The notes: generated by a model from the letters alone, not told the origin. A stretch of 5,833 nt of DNA from Methanobacteriota archaeon (GCA_002726845.1 PBSP01000003.1:1-5833), one strand, 5' to 3'. Positions 1 through 5,833 are shown, numbered from the stretch's first letter. A program made the numbers and translations.

Positions 1-639
1 CCGAGATTTCCTATTTTCGGATTTTATATTTGTATAGTTGTCTTGCTATGCTATCACGCTACATCTTACCACCTTCTTGACTCAAAAATGATTGAAGACA
101 GGTACCTCGTTGACCAATACACAGTTAATTTTGAAGAAGCGCAATATAGTGTTACGGATGAAGAATTTGCACAAGACAGTTCAATCTATATCGAATACGA
201 AGCCGATTTGAGCCTTTTTACATCACACACAGGGTTCGGTTACCTTTTGGTGACTGTCTCCTATGAAGAGACTTCGGGAATACCACTCGATCAATGCGAT
301 TCCGTGAGTGTCAATATTCCACCGACCGGCGCCACCGCAGATTGGCAGAGTGAGAAAAATACCTTATCGGGAGCTTCCGACGATTGCTCTAACATTGATT
401 TGATTGTCTACATTTATCCCGAATACACTGGAGATGAGTATACCGAGGAAAATTTTGATGTTGAAGAAATTACTGATCCATGGACCGAAAAGAGCCACGG
501 TGAAGGAACATTCACCATTGAAATTGATGTGTCAGCATCGAGTCCAGCACCTTCTCCTTCACCACAAGACAATGGAGAGGAAATAACGGTGACTTGGACT
601 GCAGTTTTCTTCGATGTAGATGCAACTTTGCTACCATAG
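1..639 (+). CDS. Membrane-anchored acidic extracytoplasmic protein, function unknown (5'-partial)
   Basis: I do not recognise a family. The frame has no stop back to base 1, so the true start is probably outside the window. The first available start inside the frame is a TTG at 43, but the codons before it (1-42) continue a hydrophobic stretch (residues about 3-21 counted from base 1, including FYICIVVLLCY). This looks like a signal anchor or signal peptide, so a start at 43 would cut it in half. The rest is strongly acidic with alternating beta-type segments, has two cysteines (99 and 129 from base 1) that could form a disulfide outside the cell, and carries a short Ser/Pro-rich linker (about 178-189) before a final beta-like segment ending at TAG 637-639. 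The visible part is 212 residues. I infer an exported protein held at the membrane by its N-terminus, a layout common in marine archaea. It converges on ppsA. Coding reality is likely; function is open. Confidence 0.7.
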   Translation, partial: PRFPIFGFYICIVVLLCYHATSYHLLDSKMIEDRYLVDQYTVNFEEAQYSVTDEEFAQDSSIYIEYEADLSLFTSHTGFGYLLVTVSYEETSGIPLDQCDSVSVNIPPTGATADWQSEKNTLSGASDDCSNIDLIVYIYPEYTGDEYTEENFDVEEITDPWTEKSHGEGTFTIEIDVSASSPAPSPSPQDNGEEITVTWTAVFFDVDATLLP

Positions 640-763
640 CATAAGCCGAACTACGCTGTTGGACGATTCAGGCGATTTGCATCTCTTGAGCATTGGAATT
701 TTAAACGATTAACAGAGAAATAGCGTAACTCAGTGCAATGTTATCTTCTTCAGATTCAGTAAT
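640..763. other. Convergent intergenic gap between the left-edge gene and ppsA
   Basis: This 124-bp gap separates two converging stop codons, so transcripts from both sides must end here. I see no strong hairpin followed by a T-run on either strand. The best candidate is the AT patch AATTTTAAA at 697-705, which offers four T's in both directions, short for an archaeal T-rich terminator. A 6-bp inverted match (TACGCT at 652-657 and AGCGTA at 722-727) spans a 64-nt loop and is probably chance. Confidence 0.4.
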
Positions 764-3403
764 TCATTGATTTTTTGCTTGTTCAGCCTTTGCGATGGTT
801 TCTCGGACTGCAATGGCTGTATCGGGCGTAACGGAAATGCTTGAAATCCCACAGTCGATAAGGAATGGAGGGAACTCTTCGGGGAAGTCTGAAGGCGCTT
901 GTCCACAAATACCGATTTCCAAATTCCTTTGCTTAAACTTCGTAACAATGTCTCGAATCATTGATTTAACTGCAGGTGAACGAGCATCAACGGGATTCTG
1001 GTAACCTTCCAAATCGTCACGAGAGACGGCATAGACCGTTTGAACAAGGTCATTTGAACCGATTGAGCCTCCTGTCAAATGCATCATCTCAATGAACCGC
1101 TCTGCTTCGATTATGTTGGATGGCAACTCGACCATAACGAACAAATCGGTGCCCGATTGCGGTCCTAAACCATGCTGCTCAAGCAAGTCCTTGACCATCC
1201 CCCCTTCCTCAGGCGTACGACAAAATGGGATCATCAACTGAAGATTATCAAGGCCGAAATCATTCTTCACTGATTTCATCGCTTCGATTTCCATTCCAAA
1301 AGCAGGTAAAAACCTCTCATCAAGGTAACGAGATGCTCCACGCCAGGCTATCATCGGATTTTCCTCAATCGGTTCAAAGATTGAGCCGCCCAAGAGCTCG
1401 CGATATTCATTGGATTTGAAATCAGAAAGGCGGACCAAAACCGGTCTCGGATGGAAGGCGGCGCAGATTAAACCCACGCCTTCCCGCAATTTATCGATAA
1501 ACAATTGCCGCTTATCTTCGTATGCCCACGCTCGACTCTCAAGCGAATCAACCAAACCTCTTACATCCGAAATCTCGGCCTCGCTCAACGATTCCTGATA
1601 GGGTTTGAGGGCTTCAGTTAGGGTTCCGGTGTTAATGAATTGCTTGAGATCTTCATGGTGAACAAAGGCCAAAGGATGGATTCCGAGTTCTGAAGATAGA
1701 ATAAATTCAATTCGGGCCAATCCGACACCATCTACCGGAAGCCGAGAGTCCGTGAGGGATTTGGTTGGGAAACCGACATTAAGCTTGATTTTCGTCTCCA
1801 ATTCCAGTGACTCATCGAAAGACACCTCCTCAATGTCAAAAGGTACCTCCCCTGTGTAGACGTATCCTGTATCCCCTTCTGCGCAACTCCCTGTGACAGT
1901 CGTGTACTTTGGAATATCCATAGCCTCCGAGCAACCGACGATGGCGGGTATACCAAATTCCCTGGCGATGATGGCAGCATGGGAGGTTCGCCCACCCTTG
2001 CGTGTAATAATTAGGGACGCTTGTTTCATCAAAGGTTCCCAATCCGGCGTCGTCATTTCTGTGACGAGCACGTCTCCCTTCTCGAAGACTTTGAGTTCGG
2101 TCGACACTTCGTCTTCCGACATTCCACTGTCGATTAAGTTCCGAAGTTCGCGCTTCCCTTCAAGAACCTCTCCGTACGTTTTGTACAACCGCACTTTGCC
2201 ACAGCCAATTCGTTTACCAACCGCTTGTCCAGTAGCAATAACTCGATCCTCTTTTTTGAGGCGTTCAGCAAGAATTGCATCGATTTTGTAAACAGTCATC
2301 TTGCTCTTTTCCAGTTTTGAGTGGATGGTTTCAGGTCGTGCTTGGACGATGAACAACTCATCCGATATTCCGTCCTTGGCCCATTCAATGTCCATCGGTT
2401 TTCCAAAATAATCCTCAATCTTCAAAGCCATATGAGCCAATTCAATACATTCATTCCTGGAGAGCGACCAACGTCGGCGGTCCTCAAAGGGAACGGTGAC
2501 CGATTGTACCTCATTGGCCGCTTCCTCATGATAAATCATCATCTGGTCTTTACTTCCGAGCGTGCGATGGACGATGGGGAACTTGTTTCTTCGCAACCCT
2601 TCTTTCCAGACTGTGAACGTGTCGGGTGAGACCACTCCTTGCACTACCAGTTCTCCTAATCCATAGGACGAGCCAATATGGATGACACCTTCGTGACCGG
2701 AATCAGGGTCTATCGTGAACATGACCCCCGAAGCCCCTTTATCCGAGCGAGCCATCTTCATGATGACAACTGCAAGTGCGCTGTCAAGAGGGTGCATGCC
2801 GTTTTCCAAATGATAACCGATGGCACGCTCAGTGAACATACTGGCGACACAACGTCGCCATTTTTCGATGATGTCAACATCACCACTAACGTTGAGATAC
2901 GATTCATACTGCCCTGCAAAAGACGCATCCGCAGAGTCCTCTGTCGTTGCTGATGAGCGAACAGCAACATCGACGCCAGGATGGTACATGTCGCATAGCT
3001 TACCGTATTGGGTAGCAATTTCATGTTTAATCTCGTCCGGCACCGGTGTTTCTCGAACGAGTGAACGGGCCAATGCTGCGCGACCGTTGAGGGCAAGGTG
3101 ATCGGATAAGTCAGCGTCACGAAGACACACTTCGAGTGCTTCGGCCAGTGTTGAGCACACAATCGCATTCTCACGTATGTCCTCTACTTCCTGCTGTGCA
3201 CCGACATTATTCCAAGTGGCGGAAGGAATCTCAGAATGAATAAAACGATGAAAGGCTTCTGTGGTCAGTGAGAATCCATTTGGTACACGCACTCCTAGAG
3301 CACTCAGATTCTGAAACATTTCACCTAGGGATGCTCCTTTTCCACCGACAGTTGAAGTGTGTTCGATGTTGGACTCTGAAAACCATCTTGTCAATTCAGC
3401 CAT
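764..3403 (-). CDS. ppsA: Phosphoenolpyruvate synthase (pyruvate, water dikinase)
   Basis: The enzyme converts pyruvate, ATP and water to PEP, AMP and phosphate in the cytoplasm, the entry to gluconeogenesis. With the ATG at 3403 it has 879 residues, against roughly 750-820 usual for PpsA. Domains in order: the nucleotide-binding N-terminal domain (about 1-360) with VGGKGASLGEM (K22), a VRSSATTEDSADASFAGQ block near 149-166, GVMFTIDPDSG (226-236), DIEWAKDG (338-345) and FIVQARPET (351-359); the swivelling phosphohistidine domain with GGRTSHAAIIAR (470-481, catalytic H475); and the pyruvate/PEP-binding barrel with GVGLARIEF (559-567), RLSDFKSNEY (658-667), RGASRY (688-693), MVELPSN (E759, metal ligand), SIGSNDLVQ (D785, metal ligand) and GICGQAPSD (catalytic C833). 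All expected catalytic residues are present. Oddities are a variable stretch near 582-639 that accounts for part of the extra length, and Val where SIGSNDLTQ has Thr. A TTG at 3409 would add two residues, but promoter spacing favours the ATG. It is probably transcribed alone. Confidence 0.96.
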   Translation of the reverse strand: MAELTRWFSESNIEHTSTVGGKGASLGEMFQNLSALGVRVPNGFSLTTEAFHRFIHSEIPSATWNNVGAQQEVEDIRENAIVCSTLAEALEVCLRDADLSDHLALNGRAALARSLVRETPVPDEIKHEIATQYGKLCDMYHPGVDVAVRSSATTEDSADASFAGQYESYLNVSGDVDIIEKWRRCVASMFTERAIGYHLENGMHPLDSALAVVIMKMARSDKGASGVMFTIDPDSGHEGVIHIGSSYGLGELVVQGVVSPDTFTVWKEGLRRNKFPIVHRTLGSKDQMMIYHEEAANEVQSVTVPFEDRRRWSLSRNECIELAHMALKIEDYFGKPMDIEWAKDGISDELFIVQARPETIHSKLEKSKMTVYKIDAILAERLKKEDRVIATGQAVGKRIGCGKVRLYKTYGEVLEGKRELRNLIDSGMSEDEVSTELKVFEKGDVLVTEMTTPDWEPLMKQASLIITRKGGRTSHAAIIAREFGIPAIVGCSEAMDIPKYTTVTGSCAEGDTGYVYTGEVPFDIEEVSFDESLELETKIKLNVGFPTKSLTDSRLPVDGVGLARIEFILSSELGIHPLAFVHHEDLKQFINTGTLTEALKPYQESLSEAEISDVRGLVDSLESRAWAYEDKRQLFIDKLREGVGLICAAFHPRPVLVRLSDFKSNEYRELLGGSIFEPIEENPMIAWRGASRYLDERFLPAFGMEIEAMKSVKNDFGLDNLQLMIPFCRTPEEGGMVKDLLEQHGLGPQSGTDLFVMVELPSNIIEAERFIEMMHLTGGSIGSNDLVQTVYAVSRDDLEGYQNPVDARSPAVKSMIRDIVTKFKQRNLEIGICGQAPSDFPEEFPPFLIDCGISSISVTPDTAIAVRETIAKAEQAKNQ

Positions 3404-3571
3404 AAACAAACAACGTGTGTATTACTAATAAGGTGGAGTTTGATACTACAATAAAATCCACAAAACGGTTGAAGTTCTCTCAAAACACAAGTTCTACGCT
3501 CCATCAAATTGTCATCTAATTGTAAATTTGAATGAGCAAACAGTAGACATTTTTGAAGACCAAGTCTTTGG
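3404..3571. other. 168-bp intergenic region upstream of ppsA
   Basis: This is the longest gap in the window. It holds the ppsA promoter candidates near its left end. Near its right end, just past the stop of the neighbouring gene, is a perfect 5-bp inverted repeat with a 3-nt loop (AAGAC at 3556-3560, GTCTT at 3564-3568). On the minus strand the hairpin is followed by CAAAAA rather than a U-run, so it is not a good terminator for that gene. No reading frame of useful length is seen. Confidence 0.4.
3423..3432 (-). promoter_or_regulatory. Putative TATA box for ppsA
   Basis: On the minus strand this reads CTTATTAGTA, with its TTATTA core centred about 25 nt upstream of the ATG at 3403. Archaeal TATA boxes are centred about 26-27 nt upstream of the transcription start, so the transcript would begin at or next to the ATG. 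A second AT-rich candidate, ATTTTATT at 3450-3457 on the same strand, would instead give a leader of roughly 20 nt without a ribosome binding site. The sequence alone does not decide between them. Confidence 0.35.
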
Positions 3572-4105
3572 CTACGGTTTCCAATCAGAATACAAAATAT
3601 TCGCAGGGGTTTCTATCGGCGGCAATTCATCCATCCGGTCGAGCAACCAAATCGTCCAGTCAAAGATTTCATAATCGTCTTGCATCATTTCAATGCGAAG
3701 CTTTGCGTTCTCTCGCACTAAGGCAATAAAGATCCGTAACCTCTTTCCGATAATTATGTTCACAGGTTGCATGAACTTTGCAACCGTTGTGAAGGAGAGC
3801 TGCCTTCCAAAGGTCATTATGGCCACTGAATTAATATTGTATGCCGTGTAGCTCATCGCATCCAATTCTGACCTCGTAAAGTTGGCCGCATCTTCCATCG
3901 TGATATCATCGGGAAATTTATTGAGAAACAGCGACATACCAGTTTGGTACATCGGTGAAGAAAAAATATTTGCAAGTTCTCTAGCCGCCTCTTTCTCTTT
4001 TGTTTTTTTCAACTCGACGATTTGTCGTACACCGAATATCAGGGTACCCAAAATTGCCATACCACCAAGTAAATCTCCAAGGTTAGCGGCGTTTTCAAGA
4101 TTCAT
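3572..4105 (-). CDS. Single-TM protein of unknown function with a cytoplasmic alpha-helical domain
   Basis: The gene encodes 177 residues from an ATG at 4105 to TAG at 3572-3574. I do not recognise a characterised family. The N-terminus has one hydrophobic segment (about 8-27, LGDLLGGMAILGTLIFGVRQ), followed at once by a charged helix rich in Lys and Glu (31-45). The rest is soluble and mostly helical, with aromatic and charged positions near the C-terminus (EIFDWTIWLLDRM, about 146-158). The positive residues after the TM segment suggest the C-terminal domain is cytoplasmic. The layout, with a short N-terminal anchor continuing into a helical domain, recalls the widespread uncharacterised DUF4760-like proteins, but this is a resemblance in architecture only. 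A strong TATA-like element lies just upstream and the flanking gaps are 168 and 106 bp, so it is probably monocistronic. Confidence 0.8.
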   Translation of the reverse strand: MNLENAANLGDLLGGMAILGTLIFGVRQIVELKKTKEKEAARELANIFSSPMYQTGMSLFLNKFPDDITMEDAANFTRSELDAMSYTAYNINSVAIMTFGRQLSFTTVAKFMQPVNIIIGKRLRIFIALVRENAKLRIEMMQDDYEIFDWTIWLLDRMDELPPIETPANILYSDWKP

Positions 4106-4126
4106 GGTGATAAATTCACAGATAGT

Positions 4127-4142
4127 GGGCTATTTAAAGCCC
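4127..4142. repeat. Inverted repeat enclosing the TATA box
   Basis: GGGCT and AGCCC form perfect 5-bp arms around the 6-base spacer ATTTAA. The repeat overlaps the TATA element of the single-TM protein gene, where a bound regulator would block TBP/TFB. The arms are short, so chance remains a fair explanation. Confidence 0.35.
4131..4138 (-). promoter_or_regulatory. TATA box of the single-TM protein gene
   Basis: On the minus strand this reads TTTAAATA, the best TATA match in the window, centred about 29 nt upstream of the ATG at 4105. That places the expected start of transcription within two or three nucleotides of the start codon, so the mRNA would be essentially leaderless. It lies inside a short inverted repeat (GGGCT 4127-4131, AGCCC 4138-4142). 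Confidence 0.6.
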
Positions 4143-4178
4143 GCACCATAGCAGATTCTCCCTCTAAGATTTGTTCAT

Positions 4179-4196
4179 AGTGCTTTCCTAAACACT
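4179..4196. repeat. Small bulged stem-loop downstream of the peroxiredoxin-like gene
   Basis: AGTGcTTT (4179-4186) can pair with AAACACT (4190-4196) across a 3-nt loop, giving seven base pairs with one bulged base. It begins about 15 nt after the stop of the peroxiredoxin-like gene as that gene is transcribed. No T-run follows, so a role in ending or trimming the transcript is only a guess. Confidence 0.25.
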
Positions 4197-4211
4197 CATG
4201 TGAAGGACGGT

Positions 4212-4754
4212 TTATGCTCCATTTGAGAACGCTATAAGGCGCTCAAGAGGGATGTGATCTGCTGTATCTTTGCAATAATGAGCTTCAACAACCTTCCCGT
4301 TTTCATCGATGAGGACATCGACTGGGATTGTTGAGAATTTTGATATCGAAAGTGTCAATGGCACATATCCTCTTAACGTCGCTTGAAGAAGGGTCAGAGG
4401 TGAGCGTAACGCACCCAAAAGGAACCTAAGGAAAGATTTCTTTACACCGTTTTTGGTGAACTCTTCATAGCTTTCATCGGCTACGACGATGAATGGAGCG
4501 TTGTGCTTCTTCATCCGTTTTTTTAGCTCTCCAATTTTGGCATCAAACACTGCCACCATCACTGCATCATCTGAAAACTCACTCCATCGTTTGACGATTC
4601 GGCGAATGCGCATGTTGCATAACGGACATGAGGAGAATCGGTAAAATGTCAAAATAACGCGCTTCCCTTTCATATCTGCCATATTGAATGTCGAACCATC
4701 GATTGCTGGTAGTGAAAATTGGGGAGCATTATTGCCTTTAACAAGTTGAGTCAT
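4212..4754 (-). CDS. Peroxiredoxin-like (AhpC/TSA superfamily) thioredoxin-fold protein
   Basis: With the ATG at 4754 the product has 180 residues. It begins with the redoxin pattern of a short strand and APQFSLPAIDG (10-20), then the beta strand RVILTFYRF leading to SSCPLC (C43 and C46). The CxxC sits where peroxiredoxins carry their peroxidatic cysteine. The C-terminal part TIPVDVLIDENGKVVEAHY followed by DHIPLERL is typical of peroxiredoxin-like proteins of the PRX-like2 type. Proteins of this fold reduce peroxides or disulfides using thioredoxin-like partners; the actual substrate cannot be told. There is no signal peptide, so it should be cytoplasmic. A third cysteine (C161, HYCKD) lies where relatives, from memory, often have glycine. 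A basic, hydrophobic insertion (about 106-140) precedes the last strands. An in-frame TTG at 4772 is a poorer start because it would leave only about 10 nt to the TATA element. Confidence 0.88.
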   Translation of the reverse strand: MTQLVKGNNAPQFSLPAIDGSTFNMADMKGKRVILTFYRFSSCPLCNMRIRRIVKRWSEFSDDAVMVAVFDAKIGELKKRMKKHNAPFIVVADESYEEFTKNGVKKSFLRFLLGALRSPLTLLQATLRGYVPLTLSISKFSTIPVDVLIDENGKVVEAHYCKDTADHIPLERLIAFSNGA

Positions 4755-4777
4755 GAATGTTCCAAGACGCAATGGCG

Positions 4778-4784
4778 AATAAAT
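4778..4784 (-). promoter_or_regulatory. Putative TATA box for the peroxiredoxin-like gene
   Basis: On the minus strand this reads ATTTATT within GGATTTATTC, centred 27 nt upstream of the ATG at 4754. This is the spacing expected for a leaderless archaeal transcript starting at that ATG, and it argues against the upstream TTG start at 4772. Confidence 0.45.
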
Positions 4785-4818
4785 CCTCTTACTTCTCTTA
4801 GAAATGAATCAAAAGCAC

Positions 4819-5622
4819 TCAAAACAAAACAGGTATGATGGCTAGAGCAGCAAGAGGTAAGATTCCCATTGCGAAGTCTCGAACCAATAGATTCAGCAAG
4901 GTCTTTGTGTTCACCTTGGCGATTTTATCGAATTCTTCTTGCATCTTTTGGTCGATTCGATCACTAATTTTTCCTGCTCCAGTCCTAGCCGCTTCAACAG
5001 CCGCACCAATTGCGAGTGAGGAAAGAAGTCCTTGAGGAGTTAATTTCCTGGCCATAAACACTCTTGTAACCCAGACCTTAATCGATTTCTTAGCCACACG
5101 ATTAGCAGTTGTGTCCTGCACTTCTTCATTCTGATCTTTTCTTGAAAACTTACGCAACCAGCCACGAACACCCAAGCCAGCATCTGCAATTTTTCTTAAC
5201 TTTTCAACATCATAGGAATCAATTGCTTTTAGCATCTTTCGGACTCTAATTATCCGAAGCAGATCAAGAACAATCCACGCTACCACACACATCGCTAACA
5301 AAAGCATTCCTAAGATGGAGGCTTCGTCCCATGATTGCCATCCCACAGGGTCAAGCAATAAGCGTAACAAAAGGACAATCAGTGGAGGCAATAAAAAGGC
5401 GAAAATTTCATTCACGGCTAAGATGCCGAAGCCTCGTACCGGTAGAGATCTCAGTTGTTTGAGAGCCCACCCTGTGTGGGGTGCTAATTTCCTAATTGCC
5501 TTTCGAAACGGCAAAACCAGGAACAACAATCTCAGAACCATAGGAATCCAAATGATGAACAAGACATAGGCAGACCACGGGCCATCTGGAGGAAACTCAG
5601 GTAACGATAGAGGTTCCGCCAT
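4819..5622 (-). CDS. Polytopic membrane protein of unknown function (about four TM segments)
   Basis: From the ATG at 5622 the product has 267 residues and ends at TGA 4819-4821. I do not recognise the family. Hydrophobic segments lie at about 18-38 (AYVLFIIWIPMVLRLLFLVL), 65-90, 102-124 and 249-267; the last runs to the very C-terminus with no tail. Between segments 3 and 4 is a basic soluble region of about 120 residues (KMLKAIDSYDVEKLRKIAD, then WLRKFSRKDQNEE), a weakly hydrophobic Ala-rich helix (about 197-212), and a charged helix (SDRIDQKMQEEFDKIAKV, about 220-237) that could be amphipathic or a coiled coil. The positive loops suggest this region faces the cytoplasm. No catalytic or transport motif is visible. 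A TTG at 5661 would add 13 residues, but it lies upstream of the likely promoter element and overlaps the divergent control region, so the ATG is preferred. It is divergent from the Rieske-like gene. Confidence 0.85.
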   Translation of the reverse strand: MAEPLSLPEFPPDGPWSAYVLFIIWIPMVLRLLFLVLPFRKAIRKLAPHTGWALKQLRSLPVRGFGILAVNEIFAFLLPPLIVLLLRLLLDPVGWQSWDEASILGMLLLAMCVVAWIVLDLLRIIRVRKMLKAIDSYDVEKLRKIADAGLGVRGWLRKFSRKDQNEEVQDTTANRVAKKSIKVWVTRVFMARKLTPQGLLSSLAIGAAVEAARTGAGKISDRIDQKMQEEFDKIAKVNTKTLLNLLVRDFAMGILPLAALAIIPVLF

Positions 5623-5642
5623 GAGGTTAGCACTCGTTTGCC

Positions 5643-5655
5643 TGTTTTCAAAACA
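5643..5655. promoter_or_regulatory. 13-bp palindrome in the divergent promoter region (TGTTTTcAAAACA)
   Basis: The arms TGTTTT (5643-5648) and AAAACA (5650-5655) are perfectly complementary around one central base at 5649. The centre lies 27 nt upstream of the four-TM gene's ATG (5622, minus) and 24 nt upstream of the first ATG of the Rieske-like gene (5673, plus). Its AT core (TTTTCAAAA, or TTTTGAAAA on the other strand) could act as a weak TATA element in both directions, or the palindrome could bind a dimeric regulator. It is the only notable AT element in the 50-bp gap. Confidence 0.45.
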
Positions 5656-5672
5656 CCCCAAGACTCAAGAGA

Positions 5673-5833
5673 ATGACATACAACATTGGAACAATGTCGG
5701 AGGACCTCATCGATTCGGATATCCGAGTTGCAAAAACACTCCCCTCTGAATTTTATACGGAATCGGGTCGTTATCATGACATTCTCAAAGCATTCGCGTC
5801 TACATGGCAATTCGTTGGATTGGAGACTCAATT
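5673..5833 (+). CDS. Probable Rieske-type ring-hydroxylating oxygenase large subunit, N-terminal fragment (3'-partial)
   Basis: The frame starts at an ATG at 5673 (a second in-frame ATG is at 5694) and runs open to the window end, giving 53 residues; an in-frame TAG at 5628-5630 limits any upstream extension. Residues 19-53 contain VAKTLPSEFYTESG, a gap, then FASTWQFVGLETQ. This matches the N-terminal signature of Rieske non-haem iron oxygenase alpha subunits (ring-hydroxylating dioxygenases, choline and carnitine monooxygenase-like enzymes), which typically read TLP-x-x-FYT-D-P and then a SWQ-x-VGH-like motif just before the Rieske domain. The 2Fe-2S ligands (CxH and CxxH) and the mononuclear iron site would lie beyond the window and cannot be checked. 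Such enzymes use O2 and reducing equivalents to hydroxylate aromatic or quaternary-amine substrates; the substrate is unknown here. It is transcribed divergently from the four-TM gene across a 50-bp gap holding a palindrome. Confidence 0.72.
   Translation, partial: MTYNIGTMSEDLIDSDIRVAKTLPSEFYTESGRYHDILKAFASTWQFVGLETQ

Noticed and set aside
652..727. TACGCT/AGCGTA inverted repeat as a terminator in the convergent gap
   Set aside because: Only 6 bp pair across a 64-nt loop, and no T-run follows on either strand. Chance is the simplest explanation.
1893..2629. Open frames on the plus strand opposite ppsA (1893-2291 and 2321-2629)
   Set aside because: They lie wholly inside the well-supported ppsA coding sequence, and their translations show no recognisable domain or sensible composition. 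They are antisense shadows.
2758..3174. 138-codon minus-strand frame inside ppsA
   Set aside because: It overlaps the conserved N-terminal domain of PpsA in another frame and gives a low-complexity, Leu/His/Arg/Thr-rich product. No frameshift in ppsA calls for it.
3556..3568. AAGAC/GTCTT hairpin as a terminator for the single-TM protein gene
   Set aside because: The hairpin is real but short, and in the direction of that gene it is followed by A's rather than a U-run.
3882..4151. 89-codon plus-strand frame antisense to the single-TM protein gene
   Set aside because: It overlaps the N-terminal coding region and promoter of that gene, and has no recognisable domain and no promoter of its own.
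3572..5622. A single minus-strand operon from the four-TM gene to ppsA
   Set aside because: Gaps of 64, 106 and 168 bp, each with a TATA-like element at the expected spacing, fit separate units better. There are no overlapping genes or common pathway.
5532..5831. 99-codon minus-strand frame across the divergent gap
   Set aside because: It covers the divergent promoter region and runs antisense to the Rieske-like N-terminus, whose motifs are far more convincing.

Overview
The window most resembles a stretch of a mesophilic marine euryarchaeon, with Marine Group II (Poseidoniales) as the best guess. This is an inference, not a proof. It rests on three things. TATA-like elements lie about 25-30 nt upstream of the ATG of four genes, implying leaderless transcripts, and no convincing Shine-Dalgarno sequence is seen at any start. 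There is an archaeal/bacterial long-form phosphoenolpyruvate synthase with the Thr-Ser-His phosphorylation motif. There are also compact single-gene units, including an acidic, probably membrane-anchored extracytoplasmic protein. Base composition looks uniform and moderately AT-rich, and I see no mobile-element signature.

Layout. At the left edge a rightward reading frame (1-639), open at the window start, encodes a membrane-anchored acidic beta-rich protein of unknown function. It converges on a large leftward gene, ppsA (764-3403), across a 124-bp gap. Upstream of ppsA, all on the minus strand, lie a one-TM protein of unknown function (3572-4105), a peroxiredoxin-like thioredoxin-fold protein with a CPLC motif (4212-4754), and a four-TM membrane protein of unknown function (4819-5622). 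The gaps between these minus-strand genes are 168, 106 and 64 bp. Each gap carries a plausible TATA element for the gene downstream of it, so they look like separate transcription units rather than one operon.

At the right edge a rightward frame (5673 to the window end) begins divergently, 50 bp from the four-TM gene. Its 53 visible residues look like the N-terminus of a Rieske-type ring-hydroxylating oxygenase large subunit. A perfect 13-bp palindrome sits in the divergent gap at the position expected for the promoters on both sides.

Functionally, ppsA supplies PEP from pyruvate for gluconeogenesis. The peroxiredoxin-like protein suggests thiol redox or peroxide handling, and the Rieske-like gene suggests an oxygen-dependent catabolic step, both fitting an aerobic heterotroph. 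Nothing in the sequence ties the genes into one pathway. No stretch over 300 bases lacks a gene, and I found no RNA genes, CRISPR, IS elements or attachment sites. I did not find a clear new multi-gene system. The most worthwhile leads are the truncated Rieske gene, its shared palindromic promoter region, and the four-TM protein.
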